Shown here: in pieces, positions 6,293 through 13,197 of the stretch
Layout of the letters: every line of letters starts with the position of its first letter
Numbering within the stretch: the stretch's first letter is position 1
NCBI GenBank assembly: GCA_937873245.1
Contig: CALMVY010000109.1
Span: 1-14,641, forward strand
Reading direction: 5' to 3'
Origin: an uncultured Arthrobacter sp.
GTDB lineage: Bacteria; Actinomycetota; Actinomycetes; Actinomycetales; Micrococcaceae
DNA: 14,641 bases
Position numbers and translations under genes: made by a program
Notes under the pieces: model-generated
What the model saw: only the letters and a program-made list of their open reading frames with translations
Told to the model about the DNA's origin: nothing
Databases searched by the model: none

Positions 6293-7108
6293 ATGACTTT
6301 TCAGCAACCGCATCCGCATGCCCCTGAAAGCCAGCCGGGCCCGCCGGTCCAGACGGTCCCCGCACTGTCCCTGCGCGGGCTGGCCAAGCGCTTTGGCGGC
6401 AAGATCGCCGTCGACGGCATCAGCCTGGACGTTCCGGCGGGGTCCTTCTTCGGGATCGTCGGCCCGAACGGCGCCGGCAAGACCACCACACTGTCGATGG
6501 CCACGGGACTGCTGCGGCCCGAGTTCGGCACGGTGTTCGTGCACGGAGTGGACGTCTGGAGGCAGCCGCTGGAAGCCAAGAGGCTGATGGGCATCCTGCC
6601 CGACGGCGTCCGGCTCTTCGACCGGCTGACCGGCGAGCAGCTGGTGAGCTACGCCGGCCTGCTGCGCGGCATGGACAGGGACGTCGTGGCCGGGCGCGTC
6701 AAGGAACTGCTTGCGGCCCTGGACCTGAGCTCCGACGCGGGCACGCTGGTGGTGGACTACTCCGCCGGGATGACCAAGAAGATCGCCCTCGCCTCGGCCC
6801 TGATCCACGCCCCCCGGCTGCTGGTGCTCGACGAACCGTTCGAATCAGTGGACCCGGTGTCCGCCGCCAACATCCGGGACATCCTGGACCGTTACGTGGC
6901 GTCCGGCGGCACGGTTATTGTCTCCAGCCACGTCATGGACCTGGTCCAGCGGATGTGCGACCACGTCGCCGTCATCGCCGCCGGACGGCTGCTCGCCGCC
7001 GGCACGGTCGAAGAGGTCCGCGCGGGCGAGTCCCTCGAAGACCGCTTCGTCCAGCTGGTCGGCGGCCGCAACCACACGGAAGGACTCGAATGGTTGCGCA
7101 CCTTCTGA
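6293..7108 (+). CDS. ABC transporter ATP-binding protein
   Basis: A 271-residue nucleotide-binding subunit that drives the permease encoded next to it. Walker A is GPNGAGKTT (57-65), the signature is YSAGM (156-160, in place of LSGGQ), Walker B is LLVLDE (176-181) with a D-loop at ESVDP, and the switch is His213 (SSHVMD). YSxGMxKK signatures are common in ABC-2-type exporters. The Q-loop position reads ILPDGVRLFDRLT, with Asp where Gln is usual; related actinobacterial ATPases often show a similar LPD/LPE. About 25 Pro/Gln/His-rich residues precede the fold. Transport direction is probably export, by family; the substrate is unknown. The permease start lies inside this gene, giving a two-gene operon with coupled translation. 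Confidence 0.93.
   Translation: MTFQQPHPHAPESQPGPPVQTVPALSLRGLAKRFGGKIAVDGISLDVPAGSFFGIVGPNGAGKTTTLSMATGLLRPEFGTVFVHGVDVWRQPLEAKRLMGILPDGVRLFDRLTGEQLVSYAGLLRGMDRDVVAGRVKELLAALDLSSDAGTLVVDYSAGMTKKIALASALIHAPRLLVLDEPFESVDPVSAANIRDILDRYVASGGTVIVSSHVMDLVQRMCDHVAVIAAGRLLAAGTVEEVRAGESLEDRFVQLVGGRNHTEGLEWLRTF
7078..7084 (+). promoter_or_regulatory. Shine-Dalgarno GGAAGGA that decides the permease start
   Basis: GGAAGGA ends 5 nt before ATG 7090, inside the end of the ATPase gene. It fixes the permease start here rather than at upstream in-frame ATGs such as 6955, whose translation would be only Arg-rich shadow sequence. Confidence 0.8.
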
Positions 7109-8661
7109 GGCTCAAGCTGATCCTGCTGCGCAACAGCGTCCGGCGCAGCCCCTGGCAGCTGGTGGGCCTCGGCATCGGCGTCCTGTACGCGCTGGGAATC
7201 GTAGGGCTCGGCATCACGGGCCTCCTGTTCCTCCGCGGGGCGGACGCCGGCCTGGCGCAGACGGTCGTGGTGCTGGGCGGCGCCGCGGCACTGCTGGGGT
7301 GGGCCGTCGTCCCGATCGCTGCCGCAGCCGCCGATATGACGCTGGACCCGGCACGCTTCACCACCTTTGCCGTGCCGATGCCCCAGCTGCTGACCGGCCT
7401 GGCCCTCGGCGGCCTGATCGGCATCCCGGGCACGGCGACCACCCTGGTGGCACTCGGCACCGTCGGGACCTGGTCCCGGAGCCTGCCCGCCGCGATCGGC
7501 GCCCTGGTGGGCGCGGTCCTCGGTGTGCTGAGCTGCATAGTCCTGTCCAAGGTGGTCACCACCGCCACCGCCGGGCTGGCCAGTTCCCGCCGTTTCAAGG
7601 ACGTCAGCGCGGTCATCTTCCTGGTCCCCCTTGTCCTGATGGGCCCGATCGTGGCGGGCGTCGCCGAAGGAATTGCGGGGTCCGGGGATTTCCTGGCCGG
7701 GCTGGCCCGCACGCTCTCCTGGACCCCGGCCGGGGCCGCGTGGTCCCTGGGCGGCGACGTCGCCGCGGGGAGCTACGGCGCAGCGGCCCTCAAGTTCCTG
7801 ATGGCGGTGGCCACGCTCGCCGCACTCGCGCTGTGCTGGAAGCTCCTCCTGGAGCGGGCACTCGTGACGCCGCCCTTTGCCGGCACGTCCCGGAAGCGGG
7901 CCGGAGGACTGGGCCTCTTCGGGCTGTTCCCGGCGACGCCAACAGGCGCGGTCGCGGCACGGTCCCTGAGCTACTGGCTCCGGGATCCCCGGTACTCGGG
8001 CTCCCTTGTGGTCGTCCCGCTGCTGCCGGTGCTGCTTCTGTTTCAGGCCACCCAGACGGGGTCCTACGGCCTGCTCCTTTTCATCGGCCCGCTGACCGCG
8101 TTCCTGCTTGCCTGGTCCATCTCAGCAGACGTCTCCTACGACAACACCGCCTTCGCGCTGCACGTCTCCACGGGAGTAAGGGGTGTCCACGACCGGCTCG
8201 GCCGGGCGGTGGCGTGCCTTGTCTTCGCCCTGCCGCTGGTGCTGGCGCTGACCGTCCTGCCGTTTCTGATCGGTGCGGACTGGCAGCTGCTGCCCGCACT
8301 GCTGGGACTGTCCCTCGCAGTCCTGTTCAGCGGGATCGGGCTCTCCTCGGTAGTCTCGGCACGCTACACCGCCGCGGTGCCGCTACCCGGGGACAGCCCC
8401 TTCAAGAAGCCGCCCGGCAATGTGGGGCAGACCCTGGCGGTGCAGTTCGGCGGCATGGCGGCGCTCCTCCTGCTGGTGCTCCCCGAAATGGCGCTGGTGG
8501 TGGCACAATTCGTCACCGAAAGTACCGTGCCTGGCTGGATCAACCTGGTCCTGGGCCCGGTCCTGGGGCTGGCGTTGTTTGCCGCCGGGGTCCGGCTGGG
8601 CGGCAAATGGCTTGATGCCCGCGGGCCGGAACTGCTGGCCCAGCTGGCCGTCAACCGCTGA
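7090..8661 (+). CDS. ABC transporter permease, many membrane segments
   Basis: A 523-residue integral membrane protein, the partner of the ATPase it overlaps by 19 nt. After a short basic N-terminus (MVAHLLRLKLILLRNSVRRSP) come hydrophobic stretches at about residues 24-48, 58-82, 101-125, 133-155, 173-195 and further pairs to the C-terminus, probably 10-12 helices, typical of large ABC-2-type exporters. Between them lie basic cytoplasmic loops such as ASSRRFKD, and a loop around GTSRKRAGGLGLFGLFPATP before the second half begins at YWLRDPRYSGSLVVVPLLP. No export signal or extra domain is seen. The substrate cannot be told from sequence. The pair is not flanked by an obvious regulator, immunity or biosynthetic gene. 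Confidence 0.88.
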   Translation: MVAHLLRLKLILLRNSVRRSPWQLVGLGIGVLYALGIVGLGITGLLFLRGADAGLAQTVVVLGGAAALLGWAVVPIAAAAADMTLDPARFTTFAVPMPQLLTGLALGGLIGIPGTATTLVALGTVGTWSRSLPAAIGALVGAVLGVLSCIVLSKVVTTATAGLASSRRFKDVSAVIFLVPLVLMGPIVAGVAEGIAGSGDFLAGLARTLSWTPAGAAWSLGGDVAAGSYGAAALKFLMAVATLAALALCWKLLLERALVTPPFAGTSRKRAGGLGLFGLFPATPTGAVAARSLSYWLRDPRYSGSLVVVPLLPVLLLFQATQTGSYGLLLFIGPLTAFLLAWSISADVSYDNTAFALHVSTGVRGVHDRLGRAVACLVFALPLVLALTVLPFLIGADWQLLPALLGLSLAVLFSGIGLSSVVSARYTAAVPLPGDSPFKKPPGNVGQTLAVQFGGMAALLLLVLPEMALVVAQFVTESTVPGWINLVLGPVLGLALFAAGVRLGGKWLDARGPELLAQLAVNR

Positions 8662-8739
8662 CGCGGGCGCCGCGGGCGGGACTGGGATACCCTGCCCCTA
8701 AGGCACATCCGGCAACGGGCGCGTCAGAGGCTGGCCCGG

Positions 8740-8789
8740 GATAATGGCAGCGGTAACGGCAACGGCGGGACAACGGTAAAGGCAGGGCC
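8740..8789 (+). promoter_or_regulatory. nagB upstream region: GATAAT box, AACGG repeats and Shine-Dalgarno
   Basis: The gap 8662-8789 has no gene. GATAAT (8740-8745) is a good -10 match, but no -35 is seen at the right distance. Short AACGG repeats follow. AAAGG (8778-8782) lies 7 nt before ATG 8790 and is a credible ribosome binding site. No DasR-like operator was recognised. Confidence 0.35.
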
Positions 8790-9572
8790 ATGGAAGTCGT
8801 CATTCTGTCCGGCAACAAGCCGATCGCCGCCCTGGCGGCGGATGCGGTGGAGGCACTGCTCCGGCGAAAACCCGCCGCAGTCCTGGGCCTGGCGACCGGT
8901 TCGTCCCCGCTGCCGGTCTACAACGAACTGGCCCTGCGGCACGAACGGGACGGCCTGGACTTCAGCCAGGTGCGTGCCTTCGCGCTGGACGAGTATGTGG
9001 GGCTGCCGCCCGGACACCCGGAGTCCTGCCGTGAGGTGATCCGGCGTGAATTCACGGAGCGGGTGAACATCGACCCGGCGAACGTCCACGGCCCGGACGG
9101 CTCGGCGGCGGATATCCCCGCCGCCTGCCGGGCCTTCGAGGACGCCATGCATGAGGCCGGGGGAGTGGACCTGCAACTGCTGGGCGTCGGCACCGACGGC
9201 CACATCGGCTTCAACGAGCCCGGGTCATCCCTGGCCTCGCGGACCCGGATCAAGACCCTGATCGAGCAGACACGCCGGGACAATGCACGGTTCTTCGGGA
9301 GCCTGTCCAAGGTCCCGCACCACGTCGTGACCCAGGGGCTTGGAACCATCCTGGAGGCCCGGCATGTGATCCTCATTGCCACCGGCGCGCAGAAGGCGCA
9401 GGCAGTCCGCGACCTCGTGGAAGGACCCGTCGCTGCCATCTGTGCGGCTTCGGTCCTGCAGCTGCACCCGCATGCCACGATCCTGCTCGACGAGGCGGCG
9501 GCGTCGTCGCTGCGGCTCGCCGACTACTACCGCCACAGCTACGAGAGCAAGCCCTCGTGGCAGGGACTGTAG
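8790..9572 (+). CDS. nagB: Glucosamine-6-phosphate deaminase
   Basis: A 260-residue cytoplasmic enzyme that converts glucosamine 6-phosphate to fructose 6-phosphate and ammonia, feeding amino sugars into glycolysis. ATGSSP (35-40) is the phosphate-binding loop. ALDEY carries Asp67, the equivalent of E. coli Asp72. GVGTDGHIGFNEPG carries Asp136, His138 and Glu143, equivalent to Asp141, His143 and Glu148, with a constant offset of five. SKVPHHVVTQGLGTIL matches the conserved segment that follows. Length is typical of the short form; the extra C-terminal residues of the allosteric E. coli enzyme are missing, so simple kinetics are likely (inferred). nagA or transport genes are not adjacent; it appears to be a single-gene unit behind the ABC operon. 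Confidence 0.96.
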   Translation: MEVVILSGNKPIAALAADAVEALLRRKPAAVLGLATGSSPLPVYNELALRHERDGLDFSQVRAFALDEYVGLPPGHPESCREVIRREFTERVNIDPANVHGPDGSAADIPAACRAFEDAMHEAGGVDLQLLGVGTDGHIGFNEPGSSLASRTRIKTLIEQTRRDNARFFGSLSKVPHHVVTQGLGTILEARHVILIATGAQKAQAVRDLVEGPVAAICAASVLQLHPHATILLDEAAASSLRLADYYRHSYESKPSWQGL

Positions 9573-9640
9573 CACTCCGCCTGCACCATGCTGCCGCCAT
9601 GCCGCCGTCGTTCCGTCGCAATTACGTCCGATCCAGCGGC

Positions 9641-9653
9641 TAAGATGGGACTC
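9641..9653 (+). promoter_or_regulatory. Leaderless-type -10 box TAAGAT, 7 nt before ATG
   Basis: TAAGAT (9641-9646), then GGGACTC, then ATG 9654. The spacing is within one base of the other leaderless-type boxes in the window. It argues for ATG 9654 as the start instead of ATG 9645, which overlaps the box, or the further upstream 9588. Confidence 0.55.
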
Positions 9654-9971
9654 ATGAACAGCATGACCGATCCTCTCGAAAACGACCCGATGCGCGAGCT
9701 TTCCGGAGCCGGGACGTCGACGGCCACAATCGAGCGCGAGGAACTGCGCCAGGAAGTGGAACCCGGCGACCGGGAGCGCTTCTCGCACTATGTGCGCAAG
9801 GAAAAGATCATGGAATCCGCACTGTCCGGCGAACCCGTCATCGCCCTGTGCGGCAAGGTCTGGACACCGGGCCGCGATCCGAAGAAGTTCCCCGTCTGCC
9901 CTGAATGCAAAGAGGTCTACGACGGCCTCCGCCCGGGCAATGACGGCGGCAAGGGTTCCGGCGACAAGTAG
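9654..9971 (+). CDS. DUF3039 family small protein
   Basis: A 105-residue, acidic, soluble protein of unknown function found widely in Actinobacteria. The start is chosen from the TAAGAT box 7 nt upstream; ATG 9663 is an alternative nine bases on. The N-terminal 45 residues are acidic (TATIEREELRQEVEPGD). The conserved core is SHYVRKEKIMESALSGEPVIALCGKVWTP, then FPVCPECKEVYDGL. The three cysteines (ALCGK and CPEC) look like part of a metal or redox site, but no full four-ligand zinc set is visible within the chain. The C-terminus is a Gly/Lys tail. From memory, its place next to the following helicase gene recurs in actinobacterial genomes, so a shared pathway is plausible but unproven. Confidence 0.85.
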   Translation: MNSMTDPLENDPMRELSGAGTSTATIEREELRQEVEPGDRERFSHYVRKEKIMESALSGEPVIALCGKVWTPGRDPKKFPVCPECKEVYDGLRPGNDGGKGSGDK

Positions 9972-10035
9972 CGGGGCCACGCAGGGCGGGGACGCAACTG
10001 CCCCACGCGTCCTGCCCTTGGGGCGCGCCGCCCTG

Positions 10036-10087
10036 CACCGGAGTGTCCTGTTCCTCCGGTGAACGATGCCCGGCCCTTGCTGGCCGG
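10036..10087. other. Two hairpins in the gap before the helicase gene
   Basis: CACCGGAG (10036-10043) pairs with CTCCGGTG (10054-10061) around 10 nt. CCGGCC (10070-10075) pairs with GGCCGG (10082-10087) around 6 nt. Neither is followed directly by a U-run; a T6 run lies at 10121-10126. They may end DUF3039 transcription weakly. The AT-richer stretch 10088-10150 is the likely place for a helicase promoter, but no convincing -35/-10 pair was found. Confidence 0.35.
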
Positions 10088-10170
10088 TGATTGCTTACGG
10101 TTCATCCGAAAAGATTGGTGTTTTTTGTGCTTGAGTGCGTTTCTCCGTCAGCGGCAGCAGTACGCGGAAT

Positions 10171-10176
10171 GGAGGG
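10171..10176 (+). promoter_or_regulatory. Shine-Dalgarno GGAGGG that decides the helicase GTG start
   Basis: GGAGGG lies 7 nt before GTG 10184. It is the strongest ribosome binding site in the area and supports the GTG start over any later ATG. Confidence 0.8.
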
Positions 10177-10183
10177 CACCTAA

Positions 10184-11986
10184 GTGACAGAGACACTCTT
10201 CGGCGGGCCCGTCCTGCCGCCCGCGTATCCCGAGCGGGCAGCCTGGGGCACCGCCCCGAAGCTCCGTGCCTGGCAGCAGGAGGCCCTGGACAGCTACTTC
10301 ACCACCCATCCGAGGGACTTCCTCGCGGTCGCAACGCCCGGCGCCGGCAAGACCACCTTTGCGCTGCGGGTGGCCTCCATGCTGATCGAAGCCAACATCG
10401 TCAACCGTGTGACCATCGTGGCGCCCACAGACCACTTGAAGCGGCAATGGGCCGACGCGGCCGCCAGGGTGGGCATCGCCATCGACCCGAACTTCAAGAA
10501 CGCCGACGGCCAGCACGGCCGCGGCTTCATCGGCGTCGCGGTCACCTACGCGCAGGTGGCGAGCAAGCCGATGCTGCACCGGGCCAAAACCGAGGCGGCC
10601 CGCACGCTGGTCATCCTCGACGAAATCCACCACGGCGGCGAAGCGCTGTCGTGGGGCGACGGGCTCCGCGAAGCCTTCGAACCCGCGGCGCGCAGGCTGT
10701 CGCTGACCGGTACACCGTTCCGTTCGGACACCTCGCCGATCCCGTTTGTGGAATACGCCGAGGACCGGGACGGCATCCGTCGTTCCAAGGCCGACTACAC
10801 GTACGGCTACGGCAAGGCGCTCCGGGACCACGTGGTCCGTCCCGTGATGTTCATGGCCTATTCCGGCCAGATGCGCTGGCGCACGAGCGCCGGCGAGGAG
10901 ATGGCGGCCTCCCTCGGAGAATCGGCCGTCACCAAGGACATCACCTCCCAGGCGTGGCGGACCGCGCTGAACCCGGCCGGCGAATGGATTCCCGCGGTGC
11001 TTGCCGGGGCGGACAAGCGGCTCAGCGAGGTGCGCCGGACCGTTCCCGACGCCGGCGGGCTGGTCATCGCGACCGACCACGAGGACGCGCGCGCCTACGC
11101 CGGGCAGCTGAAGAGGATCACGGGCGAGTCGCCCACGGTGATCCTCTCCGACGACGCCAAGGCGTCCAGCAAGATCGAGGAGTTCACCGCCAGCGAGAAG
11201 CGCTGGATGGTGGCCGTGCGTATGGTGTCCGAAGGCGTGGACGTCCCCCGGCTCTCCGTCGGCGTCTACGCGACCTCCACCGCCACTCCGCTGTTCTTCG
11301 CCCAGGCCGTGGGGCGTTTTGTGCGGGCCCGGAAACGCGGCGAGACGGCGTCGGTCTTCCTGCCCTCCGTGCCGCAGCTGATGGCGCTGGCGAACTCCAT
11401 GGAGGCCGAACGGGACCACGCCCTGGACCGCCCGGAGAAGGAGGATGGCGACGGCCTCTTCAACCCGGAGGACTCGCTGATGGACGAGGCGAACCGCGAG
11501 GAGAAGGCCTCGGATTCGCTGACCAAGGGCAAGTTCGAGGCCTTGGATTCGCAGGCTTCCTTTGACCGCGTGCTGTTCGATGGCGGCGAGTTCGGCACCG
11601 GCGGTGAGGTGGGCTCGGAGGACGAGCTCGACTTCCTCGGGATTCCCGGCCTGCTCGACGCCGAACAGGTCGGCACGCTGCTGCGCCAGCGCCAGCACGA
11701 GCAGCTCAACCGCAAGAACGCGCGCGCCCCGCAGGGTGCGGCAGGTCCGGCTGCCGCACCTACTCCTGCCGTACCGGCTCTCCCGGACCACCGCATGCTG
11801 ATGGACCTGCGCACCGAACTGGCCAAGAACGTCGCGGCCTGGTCTGCGCGCACGGGCACACCGCACGGCGTCATCCACACCAAGCTCAGGACGGTCTGCG
11901 GGGGACCGGCGGTGGCGCAGGCCAACGAGGAGCAGCTGCAGACCCGGCTGCGGAAGCTGCAGGACTGGTTTATCGGGCGGAAGTAG
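10184..11986 (+). CDS. Superfamily 2 DEIH-box helicase
   Basis: A 600-residue ATP-dependent DNA or RNA translocase of the SSL2/COG1061 type. Residues in order: LRAWQQEAL (27-35, Q-like motif), TPGAGKTT (51-58, Walker A), DEIHHGG (146-152, Walker B, Ile in place of the Ala of DEAH), LTGTPF (174-179, motif III), VSEGVDVPRL (348-357, motif V) and QAVGRFVRAR (374-383, motif VI with the arginine finger region). So both RecA-like lobes are complete. Residues from about 400 are a family-specific tail with an acidic, low-complexity linker, an Ala/Pro stretch near 525 and a helical end (LQTRLRKLQDWFIGRK). No nuclease or methylase motif is seen. A repair or RNA role is possible; the substrate is unknown. 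It follows the DUF3039 gene and ends at a shared terminator. Confidence 0.92.
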   Translation: MTETLFGGPVLPPAYPERAAWGTAPKLRAWQQEALDSYFTTHPRDFLAVATPGAGKTTFALRVASMLIEANIVNRVTIVAPTDHLKRQWADAAARVGIAIDPNFKNADGQHGRGFIGVAVTYAQVASKPMLHRAKTEAARTLVILDEIHHGGEALSWGDGLREAFEPAARRLSLTGTPFRSDTSPIPFVEYAEDRDGIRRSKADYTYGYGKALRDHVVRPVMFMAYSGQMRWRTSAGEEMAASLGESAVTKDITSQAWRTALNPAGEWIPAVLAGADKRLSEVRRTVPDAGGLVIATDHEDARAYAGQLKRITGESPTVILSDDAKASSKIEEFTASEKRWMVAVRMVSEGVDVPRLSVGVYATSTATPLFFAQAVGRFVRARKRGETASVFLPSVPQLMALANSMEAERDHALDRPEKEDGDGLFNPEDSLMDEANREEKASDSLTKGKFEALDSQASFDRVLFDGGEFGTGGEVGSEDELDFLGIPGLLDAEQVGTLLRQRQHEQLNRKNARAPQGAAGPAAAPTPAVPALPDHRMLMDLRTELAKNVAAWSARTGTPHGVIHTKLRTVCGGPAVAQANEEQLQTRLRKLQDWFIGRK

Positions 11987-12023
11987 CCGCACTGCAGGCA
12001 GAAGACAGGCACAAAACAGCACA

Positions 12024-12054
12024 AAAAAGGACCGGGGGCTTCCCGGTCCTTTTT
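12024..12054. terminator. Bidirectional rho-independent terminator
   Basis: A perfect 13-bp stem (12024-12036 with 12042-12054) around loop GGCTT. It has a T5 run on the plus strand and an A-run on the other arm, so it can serve both the helicase gene (stop 11986) and the convergent lipoprotein gene (stop 12087). Confidence 0.92.
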
Positions 12055-12086
12055 GTTGACAGCCCTTCGCGGCCGCGGCTGCGCCG

Positions 12087-12434
12087 TTACTGGCCGCCGG
12101 CGCCGCAGAGAGCGCTGAGGTTCTGGCCGGCAGCGGTGTAGGACCCCTGCAGCTCCTCCAGCTTGGCGGTGTCCGGGTTCTCCTGGGCCGATGCGTCCAG
12201 GAATTCGATGATGGAGCGCAGCGGAGCCTGAAGTTCTCCGGACGCGGTGGCCTCGATGGGCCGGAGCCGGTTGGCGAGGCGGATCATGCCGGCCTTGTCC
12301 GCTGCAGACGTGGGCCCCGCGCCGACGGTCTGGATCCGGGCGCAGGTTTCCTCGGTGGTGTCTTGCGGGGCCGAGCAGCCGGCGGCACCGAGCAGGGCCC
12401 CGGCAGCGATCAGGACGGTAAGGGTCTTCTTCAT
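12087..12434 (-). CDS. Small lipoprotein of unknown function
   Basis: A 115-residue protein with a lipoprotein signal: MKK, hydrophobic TLTVLIAAGALLG, then AAGC with Cys20 as the lipid-attachment residue. Ala at the -3 position is tolerated but is not the usual Leu. The mature part is about 95 residues and mostly helical by composition (AADKAGMIRLANRLRPIEA, LEELQGSYTAAGQNL). It has two further cysteines, one near the start (EETCARI) and one at the end (SALCGAGG), which could form a disulfide outside the membrane. GGAG sits 8 nt before ATG 12434. I do not recognise the family. It faces the helicase gene across a shared terminator and lies downstream of pncA in the same direction. Confidence 0.8.
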   Translation of the reverse strand: MKKTLTVLIAAGALLGAAGCSAPQDTTEETCARIQTVGAGPTSAADKAGMIRLANRLRPIEATASGELQAPLRSIIEFLDASAQENPDTAKLEELQGSYTAAGQNLSALCGAGGQ

Positions 12435-12540
12435 GATGTACTCCGGGGTTCTTACTGGTCAGACGATATTGGCAAGGATTTCGAGTCTACTGTGACGGCA
12501 CGGCTTTCCCGTCAGCGTGCAGCTGAAAGACGCAGCCGCC
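12435..12540 (-). promoter_or_regulatory. Gap between pncA and the lipoprotein gene, candidate promoter
   Basis: On the minus strand TAGACT (complement of 12484-12489) is a plausible -10 box, about 50 nt before the lipoprotein ATG; a -35 is not clear. TGACGG (12493-12498) and CCGTCA (12509-12514) form a 6-bp hairpin that could weakly end pncBA transcription. Both calls are tentative. Confidence 0.3.
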
Positions 12541-13197
12541 TCAGGCGATGTCGACGCCGCCGAGTTCCATTTCCGCAATGGCGTCGTCGAGGTCCTCGGC
12601 CACGCCGACAGTGAGATCCCGCAGCACAGTCACGGAGTAGCCGGCCTGCACGCCGTCAAGGGCGGTCGCCTTGACGCAATGGTCGGTGGCGATGCCGACC
12701 ACCACGACGTCCTCGACGTCGTGGCTCTGCAGCCAGTCGTCGAGCCCGATCGCGTCCTCGACGGCGAGGGCCTCGACGTCGAGGTCACTGCCGGGGGCAC
12801 CCCCGGAGACCGGCATGGCGCCGGGCTTCCGGTCGCCGGTGGGCACGGCGTCGTCCGGGGCAAGCAGGCCCTCAAAGCCGGAGTAGGCCGCGGTGAACTG
12901 GCCCTTGCGGAAGTAGGCCTGGATGTATTCCGTGTCAAGATCCGGGTGGAGTTCGGCGCCGCGGGTTCCGGCCACGCAGTGCTTCGGCCAGCTGTCGATG
13001 AAGTCCGGGTCGTCCGAAAAATGCGCGCCCGGATCGACATGCCAGTCCTGGGTCGCCACGACGTGGTCAAACTGTCCGTGGTGGGCGTCGACGTATTCGC
13101 TGATGGCACCGGCCAGCTCCGCCCCGCCTTCGACGGGCAGGGAGCCGCCTTCGCAGAAATCGTTCTGGACGTCAACGATGATGAGGGCGCGGGACAT
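12541..13197 (-). CDS. pncA: Nicotinamidase
   Basis: A 218-residue cytoplasmic hydrolase that converts nicotinamide to nicotinate and ammonia for NAD salvage. The catalytic triad is Asp9 (IIVDVQNDF), Lys98 (FRKGQ) and Cys174 (IATDHCVKATA). Metal ligands Asp51, His53, His59 and His73 (QDWHVDPGAHF, PKHC) keep the spacing of Mycobacterium tuberculosis PncA (49, 51, 57, 71). It is about 32 residues longer than that enzyme, because of an insertion at roughly 113-150 (DDAVPTGDRKPG...) before the Cys strand. ATG 13197 overlaps the pncB stop TGA by one base and has GAGGAG 5 nt upstream (complement of 13203-13208), so it is translated from the pncB message. By family it would also activate pyrazinamide. 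Confidence 0.96.
   Translation of the reverse strand: MSRALIIVDVQNDFCEGGSLPVEGGAELAGAISEYVDAHHGQFDHVVATQDWHVDPGAHFSDDPDFIDSWPKHCVAGTRGAELHPDLDTEYIQAYFRKGQFTAAYSGFEGLLAPDDAVPTGDRKPGAMPVSGGAPGSDLDVEALAVEDAIGLDDWLQSHDVEDVVVVGIATDHCVKATALDGVQAGYSVTVLRDLTVGVAEDLDDAIAEMELGGVDIA

Noticed and set aside
6955..7089. Upstream start for the ABC permease
   Set aside because: The added 45 residues are Arg/Pro/His-rich shadow of the ATPase gene; GGAAGGA directly before ATG 7090 marks the true start.
9588..9653. Earlier start for the DUF3039 protein
   Set aside because: The extra residues (MLPPCRRRS...) are unlike the family and the TAAGAT box lies inside this stretch.
10148..12022. 624-residue minus-strand open frame opposite the helicase gene
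   Set aside because: High-GC codon bias opens the opposite frame. Its translation is low-complexity Arg/Gly/His-rich without motifs, while the plus strand carries all helicase motifs.
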